This document shows, piece after piece, positions 1-10,566 of a stretch of DNA of 64,000 nucleotides; position 1 is the stretch's first letter, and each line of letters starts with the position of its first letter. The notes under the pieces are model-generated. The model did no database searches and was not told the DNA's origin. It saw only the letters and a list, made by a program, of their open reading frames with translations. This stretch comes from Paraphysomonas bandaiensis. Lineage: Eukaryota; Chrysophyceae. The translations under genes were made by a program, and so were the position numbers. Location: positions 89,900 through 153,899 of the forward strand of contig CBFFRP010000016.1 in the NCBI GenBank assembly GCA_965644295.1, given 5' to 3'.

Positions 1-149
1 GAGAGGTACTGTGATACTGGTGAAACATAAGGCTGTGGTGACATTAAAGACATGTATTCACAATGGTGTGTAATATGACAGTAATTCATGGATTTGTTGA
101 TCGAAGAAGAGATGCAGAAGTATCGGATGACTGGCTTGCAAAATTTTAG
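1..149 (+). CDS. 3' end of an unidentified gene (partial)
   Basis: The last two exons of a gene entering from the left. An open frame at 1-19 (E-R-Y-C-D-T...) is interrupted by a 62-bp GT-AG intron (20-81). Coding resumes at 82 in matching phase and runs through VIHGFVDRRRDAEVSDDWL to a TAG at 147-149. An AATAAA at 188-193, about 40 bases after the stop, fits as its poly(A) signal. Too little is visible to name the product. The call rests on intron size and phase matching the other genes here, so it is an inference from a short stretch. Confidence 0.5.
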
Positions 150-812
150 AATGTGCTATTGTCTATAATGTTTCACTTGTTGTAGTCAATAAAATATATA
201 TCTGTGTAATTGAAGAACATTAAAACTTCAAGTGGAAGTATTTCTTTTTACACATGATGAGATAAGTATTTCTAATAATCTCTATTATGAATGAAAGTCA
301 GAGGATTGTTGTCGAGAGCTTATTCAATGCAAATATTTGTCGTCTAGTAGAAAATATTCTTAGAAATGTTCACCAGCTTACACCATATGTTCGAAGGCTT
401 GGAACTTTCATGCAGGTACATGTATTGCAATAGGAATTGATTTGCACACATCTTTATCGAAGCATATTTAGTGTACCAAGCACAAGATGCGACTAGGTGT
501 AAAGGACCCAGGGATAGGAAACAATATATATTCGTTTGAATAACTGGAACATTTTTCTCATATACTCTAAAATAATTGCATCGATACAGTAATATATTGA
601 ATCTTAAAAAAATTTAGTACTGAGATTTTAGCGGCAGGATAACGCTGGTTTATCTTTTCATATCTGCCTTCTAACTGGCGATTACGACGACTCCGCTCCT
701 TCTAATTTTGACGCTTACATCCTTACATCATACCCCGACGAGAAATAGCTACAGTATAAAACAGTACTAAGAATAATCTGGGGGATAAATAACTGAGATA
801 TTTCTCCTGGAA
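150..812. other. intergenic, no gene seen
   Basis: After the AATAAA at 188-193 this is AT-rich DNA with no open frame of note on either strand. The last part (about 780-812) already resembles the start of the dispersed repeat that follows. Confidence 0.5.
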
Positions 813-1211
813 GCTAAGGTGAGCCGCATATATAGTCCGCAGATATTGTTCTGTTCACTCATAGCCAAATGCTTGTGTGGTATGTGGTGATACAAGGGAC
901 ACTAATAAGTGTGTCGTGCGTAGACGTCTTTGATCTTTGGGCCTTGATGAATAAACAGACATCCGGGAATGGACCCACCTCAAGGGCATCCGGGGTGTTG
1001 GGCTGCCTGCTGAAGCCAAGCATCCGGGCTGTTCACCTTAAGGACAGAGTGGGAGAGTGGTTGCACGGTGATGCTTGCGGTGACGAAACAAGCAGCTTTC
1101 GTAGCGCAAAATAATAGGATATCAGAGTTAAGCGCTAATTAGTTAAATTGTTTTGCTGCACTAGTTCTGAGTCTTACAATCCTATAGCTAATAGTCAGAT
1201 ATTCACTATTC
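813..1211 (+). repeat. dispersed repeat family R1, copy 1
   Basis: A roughly 400-bp element that recurs at 12045-12500, 41485-41830 and in fragments at 19057-19160, 23535-23710 and (inverted) 41868-41992. Shared landmarks in order are GTGAGCCGCATATATAGTC (a TATA-like core), CACTCATAGCCAA, TTTGGGCCTTGA, CATCCGGG repeats, GTTCACCTTAAGGA, TGCTTGCGGTGACG and AGGATATCAGAGTTAAGC. The 81-codon open frame at 869-1114 is not preserved between copies and is not called as a gene. No terminal inverted repeat was found. A solo LTR or a non-autonomous DNA element is possible. Confidence 0.75.
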
Positions 1212-1433
1212 ACTACTAGTACTAAGAATGCGATGTATTCCTTCTACCACAATGACGTCACAGCTTAACCGTGACTTTCCATGTCATAGAATGAACATAT
1301 ATTTTGCAATTGAGTTTAATAGAAGTAGTTCACTTTGGTAGTAGCCATATGCGAAAAGTTATGTAGACTACACCGTCATCAGTACATTATTGATGAAATA
1401 CGGCACAACCATCCCATCGTAATATTACGGCGC

Positions 1434-3043
1434 TTAATTTTCGGGTGAAGTGTTATTTCCTTTTGGTGGTGTGCGCTTTTCAACCGTTTCCTCAATTACC
1501 CACTTAAGGTAATCGGTACTCCCTCCTTTCACATCCACAGAAATAACTTCAGGAACATCATAAGAGTGTACCTCTTTTATAGCCGCAGTCGTCTCATCTA
1601 CTAGTTCTGAACTCGTCTGGAAATAGACCACGTGGATTAAATAGGGTAGAAGGTGTACACACTGTTACCTTTATGACCATCATTGCCTCGTCTCCTTCCT
1701 CCACTTGACCTTCCCACTCATACACGGACACGACTCTGGGCACAATATTTACACAAGCGGCAAGTTTCCTCTTAAGAAGATGCTTGGCTACAACTTTCGC
1801 TTCTTCAATGGACGGTGCGGTGCTCAATAGCACAGATACCTTGGGAGAGGACTCATCAGGTACATTAACACGTGAAGGCGAATTAAAAGCAGCCCATCTA
1901 GATTCCTAGATGAGCATTAAATTACCATTGACAGGACATGAGAGTGTGTGTGCAACCTGTGTGTTCGGGTTGTAGTAATAAGGGTAACCATCTGGGGATA
2001 CGTACAGGTCCCATTCACTGTCCGTTGTCACTGAAGGTTCACTCAACCGAACAAACTGTGAGCAAAAGAGTGAGATATGAAGTCAACTTCTCGTTAGGAT
2101 TACACCTGTTCCGCTCCAGGGTATTCAGGAAGATGTAAGTTGTACTTCTTAACCAACGCAGGAGGAACAAACCTACGTTATAGAATTAGCTAGAATATTA
2201 AAGTACATGATAGCATTATACCTCCCGCCGAGGTAGTGAACTCCTGTGTATGCCCGCATGCACTCCTTTGGAGCGGTCAGAGATATTACCGCTAGTTCAA
2301 TTCACAACACCACATTAAACGTCAAAGAAGACAACAAAGACGCACCTACCTGCAGGTGTAAAGCCAGTGTTGTGTATGTCACCATCGTCAACACTCCATC
2401 CCGATGGTACATCCACTGAAAGCACAGGAACTGGGCTGGACGCCATGGCAGTAATTAGTTCACCGTACGGAGGTTTGGCTGGTCCTTTGAATGAGAAACC
2501 AAAGAGAGCATCCACCACTGCATCGTACTGACTCAGAGAAGGAATCTCATTAATCACAGGAATGCCAAGATCCTTGCATTGAACCACAAGATTCTCAAAA
2601 ATAGGTGCCTTTCCCTGCTTCATGTATAAGATAGTAGGCTCCATTCCGAAGTGGTACAAATGACGTGCCGCCACTAGGCCGTCTCCGCCATTATTCCCGG
2701 GACCGCATACTATCAGCACTCTTTTCTTTTTCCCCGTATTTTTAACTATGAAATCACGAGTTGCTGCAGCGACACTCAAGCCAGCCAACTCCATCAGCTG
2801 ATCGATGCTGAATCCAGGGGAAGACATGAGCTGGACATCAATGTCCTTTGCTTGAGAGGCATCGAGATACGACAGAGTTGAGTCTGGAGATGCTGATGCC
2901 ATGAACGACATGCGAGGTATGAAGATGCTCATGAATGCACCTAAACGCAGTTTCGAGTTTGTCTTCTTAGTGAACCCCTGCGAGGATATCGCTGTAACAG
3001 CTGCGAGGGCTGTGATGGTTAGATTACGGTAAGATCTGAACAT
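1434..3043 (-). CDS. NAXE/CUTA: NAD(P)H-hydrate epimerase - WW domain - CutA fusion
   Basis: Six exons on the minus strand: 3043-2350, 2291-2222, 2172-2106, 2055-1957, 1905-1669, 1616-1434. They total 1350 nt, 449 residues. Introns are 58, 49, 50, 51 and 52 bp, all GT-AG. Residues about 1-285 are an NAXE (YjeF_N) enzyme, which epimerises damaged NAD(P)HX. Visible motifs are CGPGNNGGDG, DALFGFSF, DVPSGWSVDDGD and HYLGGRFVPP, plus a hydrophobic/basic N-terminal extension that may be a targeting peptide. Residues about 292-314 form a WW domain (WDLYVSPDGYPYYYN...SRW, Trp spacing 22). Residues about 335-449 are CutA (LLSTAPSIEEAK, LAACVNIVP, YEWEG, then EVISVDV). The CutA and WW exons have no in-frame ATG of their own. 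Reading through the 50-bp third intron restores a C-terminus like the family's. The ATG at 3043 is used because upstream in-frame codons are not ATG. Without splicing, NAXE would stop at 2100. Confidence 0.82.
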
Positions 3044-3504
3044 TGTCAGTGCTAGCAATGAGCGGTAAATTAATGGAATAAAACTACTAGAGATTGATGC
3101 ACTATAAGCTACAAAACTTCATGTGCTGCTGTGTTCTTCACATTCCATTCTGCTGCTAGTGAAAGAATGCATCTAGATACAACATACGGCGTACTACTGC
3201 TCTACGTATGTGTGTATGTATGTATGTATGTATGTATGTACGTATGTATGTATGTATGTATGTATGTATGTATGTATGTATGTATGTATGTTTGTATTGT
3301 ACAGGAGTACAAGATGTAGAGTACACATCGGATACGACAATAAATGGTTGCAATGCCGAAACTAATCTGTACGGAAGTGAAGTGAGAAGACCACTTCGAG
3401 TGTTATGCTCCGCATCTTTGTCGCAGGGTCGGACAAGGATTGCTGAGTGTAGAGTAAACATGCGTTAGGATTTCTGGCTTCTTCTCGTAGTGATTGTTTG
3501 TTTG
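3044..3504. promoter_or_regulatory. shared divergent promoter region with TATG repeat
   Basis: A 461-bp gap between two genes read in opposite directions (epimerase fusion to the left, large membrane protein to the right). It holds a tetranucleotide repeat at about 3206-3299 and the degenerate motif ACTACTGCTCTACG just before it. No other gene is seen. The promoter role is inferred from position. Confidence 0.5.
3206..3299 (+). repeat. (GTAT)n microsatellite
   Basis: About 23 units of GTAT with single-base interruptions (one CGTA, one TTTG unit). Open frames spelling MYVC or HTYI through it are artefacts of the repeat. Confidence 0.95.
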
Positions 3505-6500
3505 ATGTATTATATTATCATACTCTGCGCTTTACTCTGCAGCACTGTGTCTGGTTATAATGTGACGTCTGCTGATCGTGTGGTGTGGAGTTCTAATAGT
3601 TTTGGATGTGTGATTCATTCTCCCGGACTGTCTCCATCCTTCTATGTGTTGTCGTCTGCATACAACTGTACGACAGCAGCATGTTGGAGAATGGAATGTG
3701 TACATTCGAACTGCTCTGGTCAAATAAGGGACATTGAGTTATTTTCGGATGGGTCACGGGGCAATCGTAGTGTTATGTTCACAGAGTTTTTATCCGGAAT
3801 GCGTTTTGGTCTCCCATCGATTTCACCCTCGATGATTCACATTTCAGTGGGTGAGCGTGTTGTCTCTGTTTCCCAAGTTCATCAAATTCTAACTGGAAAG
3901 AGTACACTCCCGAGTGTTTATTGTCATCCTTCTTTTGACTCTATATCTACTCGTTTACCACTCAACGCTAACAATTCTTTGTTACGCACCCTTCGGTTAC
4001 CCAATGAGACGATCTGTGAAGACTGTCCATGCGTGCACTTCAGTGGTGAAGACAACAAGTGTTCTTTACGTCTAGTGTGCACAGAGGAAGTAAAGAGTAA
4101 TAATCGAGAAAACACCATGTTTTCATGTTGTCCTGGCCTTGTTAGTGAAGATACTCATTCAGTTGCTTCCCATTCGGCTCCTATTACTGCTACATTCAGC
4201 CCCGATGGCCTCTCGTTCTCAGTACATTTTGTATCTCAATATTTGATTCCAATGAGTTGGTTGGTATCAGATATTTCACATGAGTCCACAAAAAAATGGG
4301 GGCTTTCAACCGCACCCCCGTATGCTAATTGTCAAACTATTTTCTCTCCTGCTACGTATTCTCGGTTACTCCCTCCTAACTACCGTGTGACCAATACCTA
4401 CCCAGTGTGCAAGTGGATGGATGACACAGGAAATAGCGACGCCGTCGTTCTAATGGTGTATTTGCCAAATAATGCACTCATACGAGCAAGTGAATGGTTA
4501 GGATTCTCATTCAATGTGAATTTATCGACCACTGAAACTCGAGGAGGCGCTGTTAGCGAAGCTGTATTGGAACGAGAGTTGCTGAGTCGGTGGGTGGACA
4601 TAAAAAATAGATATGATTCGATTGCAGCTGCTGACCATGAGTCTATCATTTATGCCAGTAACCGCAGTAAATTAGTTGACAGCACTAAAGTTGGAAATAT
4701 ATCGTGGGTCATCAGTCTCTCTAGCTCTAGTAGAGCTCCAACGCGGGCGCCAACTGAACCCCCCAGTATTCGTCCTTCCACTGACCCCTCGTTATCTCCA
4801 TCCTACGTTCCATCTGAAACAAGTCCTAGCCTTTCACCAACACATGTTCTGCATAATGTATCAGCGTACCCGTTTTCTGAAGTCAATAGTTCTGAACATA
4901 TTGACGGAAATAGGACGTCTAATCGGCCCACAGCAGCAGTGCTGAATATGTCATCCACTGCTCAGGGTGCAGTTAATACCACTACCCTTGATATTACAGT
5001 TAATGATTACAATAGCAGCACACATAACAATGGTTCTTTCTTCTTTCTTTTACCTTATTACTCGTTGTCAGTTAATTACTCGACCGTTTTGCTTCCGCCG
5101 CCCTCCGGATGGGTCGAGCCAACACTCCTCCTTTTAGCACCGTCTGAGATTTATTCGCCTTGTTTGTCGTGGCCATGTAGTCAGGCCACCCCTGGAAATG
5201 AGTTGGTACTTGATGCGTCAGCATCATATGGAGGTGGTATTGTCGGATTGTCATTTTCATGGTTTGTCTCGTCTGTGTCATGTACCCAAGTGTCCACCAA
5301 ATGCCTCTACTCCACCGCTGTACTGGATAGTAATATGGCTGCAATTGAGAGTTATATACTGAGAAATTTCGGTGATAGTGACAGCATATTACGAATACCA
5401 TCGCGATTACTTCTCTCAAATACTCTCATCAGTTTACATATTTCACTGTCCAGCGAGCCGAGCAGAACATACGAGTCGACGTATGCAGACGTTGATGTCG
5501 TCATCACTGATCATGTATCGCCTACCGTGACAATTGATGCTTGTTATTTTCATTCAAACTCTAGTAAGATGCATAGAGACCCTCCTAATTTTGTTTTGAA
5601 CGGGCAGAAGACTCCAATTCAACGAAGTATTTTGTGGGATATGAATACCCTTGATCCTCTCCAACCCATCATTGACTTTCCTTTCAACTCCCTTCCGTTA
5701 TCCCATGATGTTCAGTTTTTTTGGGCTGTGTATGATTTCGTTGAGATAAATGCCTCAATGTATGAGAAGAATTCAGCGGCAAATAGTTCCAGTTCAGATG
5801 TAGAGAAATCAGCAACTTATGAAGTTTCACTGACAACAGAAAATAGAAGTGTGAATGGTCGACTGGTTTTCAGTAGTCGAAGTCGATTGTTGTCTATACC
5901 ACCAGGGCTTCTTGAGTGTGGCAGTGTGCTTGAGTGTTCTCCTCGTAATCAGAGTAGATACATTGTCACTTTGGCTGTTGATATGCATAGTCCAAGGGAC
6001 GTAAATCGTGCTGGCGAAACACCTGTTGTAGTTGCATGGCTGAATGTTTTGCCCCTTCGCGTTGCACCTCGTATTATAGGAGGTAGCCGATGCGTTCATT
6101 CTGACACTGCTGTTGTTCTTCAAAATGCTCAAATTAGTGGTATTGATGAGAGTAGGGTTTCATATGAATGGTCATGCTGGGTTGTCGATACACGAAATGC
6201 GGAGATTATGGAGGGTACGCAGTCAGGCCCGATTAATTTTCAAACTCAGTGCAGTACTGGGAACGAATTTTCTTCCATATCGAACGAAATAACATCAGCT
6301 GATATATCTCGCACAGCCAGCTGTACCCCGAGCCTCCGAATTGGGTGCGGCGGCCATAATATTACAACACGACGTCGAAAAAGAGTTCAGTCTACGAGCG
6401 ACTTCTTAATCTTAGAGCCATATAGCTTAGCTGAAGGTGTGCAGTATAAAATATGCCTTGGTTTGCGATTGGGGAGCAGTTCTAGTAACCATCACTGTGT

Positions 6501-9500
6501 GGGAGTGTATGTATATATTCCTGATTTTAGTGATAGTATTGAGTTACACTCCAATGCTAGTTTGCGAGAGAAATCTATTTTCCTAGGTCCCGCTGGCCCA
6601 CCTTCAATGAATGTTGACAGCCGCTTGAAAAGCTTTGCGCCATTTTTGATTCATGCTCCTTTTATTTTCGATATACGAAGGGGACGTCGGCCAACTGGTG
6701 GACATGCTGCTGAAATAAATAGCGAACATCCAGTGAGAGTGCTGGCCCTTATGCAGTCTGTGAACACCTCGTCGCCTGGAATGTATCGATTACCTATTTG
6801 CAGCACAATGTCAACCACGAACACTCCGAGTACGCAGTGGGGCATTTCTCAGATCCTGCCTAAAGTTCATGCTTTACATAAAAATGCACCTGCGAATGCG
6901 GTGGTGTATCTTCAGTCAACCCATTCAGGTCAGCTGTCGATTGCGAGAAATAGTTTCAGCGGTGGACTATCATTTGTATTATCTGTTACTGGTAAATGCC
7001 ATAGCAATGATATGCATGGTTTCGTTGAGCGGGGTTATGCTGAAATTAATGTTGTTGTCCGAACAGAACCCTGGGATGGAAGCTTAAATGTATTTCCTTC
7101 AACTGGGACGGCATTTGAAACAATGTTTTCTGTGCGACAAAGTGACTGGCTGGTCTCAAGCTACGATTCCGACTTACCATTGCAATTTTCCTTTCACTAC
7201 TCTTCGTCGCATATTTTGAATAAAATCAATCCTGACGCTGTATTAGAGAACTTTACTGCTTACTATCACCATGCTTCGAATGAACGTGGAGAACTGATAA
7301 TGCACCCCAATTCGATTTGTTTCCGAGACTGGATGCGAACGCCACACGCAACTCTGCGAGCTCCTCACTTACGACCCTCAGCTGTGGATATATCAAACCC
7401 ATACAATGGGTACGACAATCTCTGGAACGCATCTCTCTTCTCAAACTCATGTTCTATTATTGTTGTGTCTGGCTATGTCAGAACATACGCCGGTGGAATC
7501 GCTGTACGACATGCTGATATTAGTGTATGTCCCCCACCGATTGTGTCCACATCTGTAAATGCTATCACCGAAGCCAAGGTGTACTCCAAGAATCTATCTA
7601 CTATGGCAGCCCTGAAAGTTGTTCATGATTATACTGATAATATATCGACAACTGTACTGTCGAACTACATACGATCCCAGGACACATTGCAGTCGGTCTC
7701 AATGCTGCATTCACTAGCCTCTTTTATGAACACTTATTTACCCAAATCTCCGTGGGGTGTATTCAAGTCCTCATGCAGAAGACGCGAAATGAGAACCACT
7801 ATGATCGCACAGCTGGAGGTGGTAGCATCTTGGCAACTCACACGATCGAACGTCACCATCGAAAAAACAAACTTGGAATTCAATACGGTGGATTTCACAT
7901 ACATGCGACTTGTTCCTTTTGTATTCTCACAAGCATGCATAGAACTTGGTCTCTTCCCCCATGATATGAATGAAGTCGGAAAAAAAAGGCTACTGCGCTT
8001 AGTCTATGCCATAGTTAAGATGCGTTTGGCGGATGCACAACCAACGACAACTAGCCTAGGGTATTCTCGGGAGGAGAATTGTGTGAGTCTGTTTTATAGT
8101 CGGTATGCGTCGTCGGTATCCTATCTCCTAGCTACTCTCGACCATTCTGCCCCTCTGATAGTGAAGACTTATAACGATAGCACGAAATCGCCTATGAGAG
8201 AAATGCGAAGTAATGGATATGATATCAAGGGGTATATTCATGAACTTCCTGGAGCGAACCTCAGTCATGATACTCTGTACAAGCAATCGTTGTTGGGGTT
8301 GAGACAGATTTTGGTGGGTTGTTCGCTATTGGGTGACACGGTGGGAAGTGGGGTTGATCAGACTTTATATTCTCTTCCCTTACCACAGCCACAACTCCGC
8401 ACAAATACTCCAACTTTGAGTCCTACTTCACACACTAGTGGACCGTTTAACAATATGACACTGAATAGGCCTGACGATTCTCTACGGTACAATCAAAATA
8501 TTACAAGAAATTTTTCCAATAGCTCTTTTTTTGTTAACTTTACTTTAAACGAGCTCGTGAATTCTACTGCAGATGATTTTAGCTTATCGCCTACTCCTTC
8601 TCAGACGCCGTCGGTATATACGTCTTTGCAATCACAGGAGTTCGTTGAGTTTCTTTACGAGGGAGGAAGTCAAATTGCAGCTCTGAGACAGCCAGCATTC
8701 ATTGATATATCTCAGGCATCTGTTGTTGTGGGTGAAAACCAGAATTCTGGTGGTCCAGATGATATTGAATATCGTCCACCTGGATTTAGTGCGGAGAGCA
8801 GTATAGATCCTTCTACCCACTCGTTTTTACAACTTCCTTGTGAATCTTCGAATTCAGCTGATTGCTATTCCTCGTCATCGCTAATTACACGCTCGCGAAA
8901 AAGTCTTCATGCATTGTCACTGCATGAAGTGTTTGAATTGACAGCTTCTTCTGAAGGATATATCGATATATCTTTGTTTAATATCGCTCAGCGAGATGTC
9001 AGCGGACAGGAACTGTCAGCGTCTGACACATTTACTAGTAGGAGTACCTCTTCATCATGGGGAGAAAGAAACGAAGAGTACTTGGGCAGGTCGTGGATAC
9101 CTCATTCTGGTGACGATCGCGGTGTATCGGATGCTGTCATTGTTGAGTTTAAGACCTATGGCGACGACGTCGAACCTCTCTATAATCTATCACGACCAGT
9201 TGAGGTTGGAGTCAAAGTTTCTCGTCCAGACGTGCTCTGGAAGCTAGTGGTGATAGAAGATGAAGATTTATTCGATGGCGTGTCGAAACAATACAGGCCA
9301 CCTTATCTACGCTCTTCTGGCGCAAGTGTTGTAAATATTACTCGCGACAACGAATATTTAGAGGGATATTTGTCTTTTTCTCCTCGATGGGTTAGGTGCG
9401 AAATGTTCGACTCTGATAGTATGACTTGGGTGAAGCCTTCTTGGCTGGATGGATGGTGGTCACCTGACGTTGTTTCTTTCACAAGTCGGAAGGAGCTTGA

Positions 9501-10566
9501 GAGTGCTGCGGAGCAACACATGATGAGCTTTGGAAGCATGAATTCCGGAAGAAGATTAGATGAAAATGTCCGACAGAATGGTGAGAGTGTATATCTCGCC
9601 CTGAACAGCAGTGTTGATATGCTTCCGACGTCCCTTAGTTGTTTCGTGAATTCGCTGCCGGTGTCGTCGTACCAGCCATGGGATAATGGGACTGCTTTCT
9701 GGCTCCAATGGCGTGTTGTAGTTCAGTCATCTGACCCCTGTGGGGGATGCAGCGATCACGGTGTGTGTGTGTTGTTTCGTACTGCGCCCGTGTGTCTGTG
9801 TCAAAATAACTATCGTGGTCGTTTCTGCGATGAGTATGTTAGCACAAATAAGACTTCTAGTGACACCGAGAAGTGGCTTCTGTCGCGGTCTATTTCGTCA
9901 GGAGGCTTACGCGGCATTGGCTTGCTATCCGCTATACTCCTTGTTTGTTGTATTATATGCGGTGTGGGAAATAAGCTCTTTTATGCCCACCAGCAGGCGA
10001 TTCTATTCAACCCGCAGTATGACTTTGTTAGTCAGGATGATTCGGCTTTTACTTATCAGGGGGAAAACGTCCAGCCAGGGAGGGATATGTACAGTGCGGG
10101 TTGTGACGGCTGTATGTGCGTAGTATGCCAATGTACTCATTCTCAGAGTGGCCGACATGTAGACAGTAAGGAAGAAGACAGCGAGGGTTCAATGCGGTCT
10201 GTGTCGTTTCCTTCGGGTACGGGTGGACGGTCTTTGCTCTTCGACTCATTGAAGTACGCATTCCACGGAAGGGTAATGTACGACATCGCGTCGGATGACT
10301 GTGGAGACATAACTTCGCTCGGGGAATATACCAATGATAATGCGTCTCATATGTACGATGAATGGACCTTAGGAGTACCCATTCAGAACATTGAATCGAG
10401 GGAATTTTTCAATAGCCCATTTTCAAATGAACAGCAGCACAATGATGCAGATTTAAATTATAGCGATGCATGTGCACAAGACATTGAAGATTATGAACCG
10501 CGAGAGAGACGAGAAAATATTCCCGGCCTCAGATATCGTAGTAAAATATATGAGCGATGTTCATAA
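3505..10566 (+). CDS. giant single-pass surface protein, REJ/PKD-like and EGF modules
   Basis: One uninterrupted exon of 2353 residues. The ATG at 3505 opens a hydrophobic signal peptide (IIILCALLCSTVSG). A Ser/Thr-Pro block at residues about 411-450 (RAPTRAPTEPPSIRPSTDPS) is the kind common in stramenopile wall or surface proteins. From about 525 on, segments such as ELVLDASASYGGG...FSW and YEWSCW recall the PKD/REJ repeats of polycystin-1-type proteins. Two further Thr/Pro patches lie near 1630-1705. An EGF module (CGGCSDHGVCVLF...CLCQNNYRGRFC) lies at about 2077-2111, and one membrane helix (GLLSAILLVCCIICGVG) at about 2138-2155. The cytoplasmic tail of about 195 residues starts with a CDGCMCVVCQC cluster. 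Many N-x-S/T sites fit an extracellular ectodomain. No channel domain follows. Adhesion or sensing is a guess; the architecture is seen, the REJ match is by pattern only. Confidence 0.8.
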   Translation: MYYIIILCALLCSTVSGYNVTSADRVVWSSNSFGCVIHSPGLSPSFYVLSSAYNCTTAACWRMECVHSNCSGQIRDIELFSDGSRGNRSVMFTEFLSGMRFGLPSISPSMIHISVGERVVSVSQVHQILTGKSTLPSVYCHPSFDSISTRLPLNANNSLLRTLRLPNETICEDCPCVHFSGEDNKCSLRLVCTEEVKSNNRENTMFSCCPGLVSEDTHSVASHSAPITATFSPDGLSFSVHFVSQYLIPMSWLVSDISHESTKKWGLSTAPPYANCQTIFSPATYSRLLPPNYRVTNTYPVCKWMDDTGNSDAVVLMVYLPNNALIRASEWLGFSFNVNLSTTETRGGAVSEAVLERELLSRWVDIKNRYDSIAAADHESIIYASNRSKLVDSTKVGNISWVISLSSSSRAPTRAPTEPPSIRPSTDPSLSPSYVPSETSPSLSPTHVLHNVSAYPFSEVNSSEHIDGNRTSNRPTAAVLNMSSTAQGAVNTTTLDITVNDYNSSTHNNGSFFFLLPYYSLSVNYSTVLLPPPSGWVEPTLLLLAPSEIYSPCLSWPCSQATPGNELVLDASASYGGGIVGLSFSWFVSSVSCTQVSTKCLYSTAVLDSNMAAIESYILRNFGDSDSILRIPSRLLLSNTLISLHISLSSEPSRTYESTYADVDVVITDHVSPTVTIDACYFHSNSSKMHRDPPNFVLNGQKTPIQRSILWDMNTLDPLQPIIDFPFNSLPLSHDVQFFWAVYDFVEINASMYEKNSAANSSSSDVEKSATYEVSLTTENRSVNGRLVFSSRSRLLSIPPGLLECGSVLECSPRNQSRYIVTLAVDMHSPRDVNRAGETPVVVAWLNVLPLRVAPRIIGGSRCVHSDTAVVLQNAQISGIDESRVSYEWSCWVVDTRNAEIMEGTQSGPINFQTQCSTGNEFSSISNEITSADISRTASCTPSLRIGCGGHNITTRRRKRVQSTSDFLILEPYSLAEGVQYKICLGLRLGSSSSNHHCVGVYVYIPDFSDSIELHSNASLREKSIFLGPAGPPSMNVDSRLKSFAPFLIHAPFIFDIRRGRRPTGGHAAEINSEHPVRVLALMQSVNTSSPGMYRLPICSTMSTTNTPSTQWGISQILPKVHALHKNAPANAVVYLQSTHSGQLSIARNSFSGGLSFVLSVTGKCHSNDMHGFVERGYAEINVVVRTEPWDGSLNVFPSTGTAFETMFSVRQSDWLVSSYDSDLPLQFSFHYSSSHILNKINPDAVLENFTAYYHHASNERGELIMHPNSICFRDWMRTPHATLRAPHLRPSAVDISNPYNGYDNLWNASLFSNSCSIIVVSGYVRTYAGGIAVRHADISVCPPPIVSTSVNAITEAKVYSKNLSTMAALKVVHDYTDNISTTVLSNYIRSQDTLQSVSMLHSLASFMNTYLPKSPWGVFKSSCRRREMRTTMIAQLEVVASWQLTRSNVTIEKTNLEFNTVDFTYMRLVPFVFSQACIELGLFPHDMNEVGKKRLLRLVYAIVKMRLADAQPTTTSLGYSREENCVSLFYSRYASSVSYLLATLDHSAPLIVKTYNDSTKSPMREMRSNGYDIKGYIHELPGANLSHDTLYKQSLLGLRQILVGCSLLGDTVGSGVDQTLYSLPLPQPQLRTNTPTLSPTSHTSGPFNNMTLNRPDDSLRYNQNITRNFSNSSFFVNFTLNELVNSTADDFSLSPTPSQTPSVYTSLQSQEFVEFLYEGGSQIAALRQPAFIDISQASVVVGENQNSGGPDDIEYRPPGFSAESSIDPSTHSFLQLPCESSNSADCYSSSSLITRSRKSLHALSLHEVFELTASSEGYIDISLFNIAQRDVSGQELSASDTFTSRSTSSSWGERNEEYLGRSWIPHSGDDRGVSDAVIVEFKTYGDDVEPLYNLSRPVEVGVKVSRPDVLWKLVVIEDEDLFDGVSKQYRPPYLRSSGASVVNITRDNEYLEGYLSFSPRWVRCEMFDSDSMTWVKPSWLDGWWSPDVVSFTSRKELESAAEQHMMSFGSMNSGRRLDENVRQNGESVYLALNSSVDMLPTSLSCFVNSLPVSSYQPWDNGTAFWLQWRVVVQSSDPCGGCSDHGVCVLFRTAPVCLCQNNYRGRFCDEYVSTNKTSSDTEKWLLSRSISSGGLRGIGLLSAILLVCCIICGVGNKLFYAHQQAILFNPQYDFVSQDDSAFTYQGENVQPGRDMYSAGCDGCMCVVCQCTHSQSGRHVDSKEEDSEGSMRSVSFPSGTGGRSLLFDSLKYAFHGRVMYDIASDDCGDITSLGEYTNDNASHMYDEWTLGVPIQNIESREFFNSPFSNEQQHNDADLNYSDACAQDIEDYEPRERRENIPGLRYRSKIYERCS

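Noticed and set aside
869-1114. 81-codon frame inside the first R1 copy
   Set aside because: The matching region in the other R1 copies does not keep the frame, so it is chance within a repeat.
1957-2172. Plus-strand 66-codon frame at 1938-2138
   Set aside because: It lies opposite the WW and epimerase exons, which explain the sequence far better.
2100-2172. NAXE ending at the TAA at 2100-2102 as a separate gene from CutA
   Set aside because: The stop lies inside a 50-bp GT-AG intron that joins in phase to a WW exon; the CutA part has no ATG of its own. It is kept as the main alternative to be tested by transcripts.
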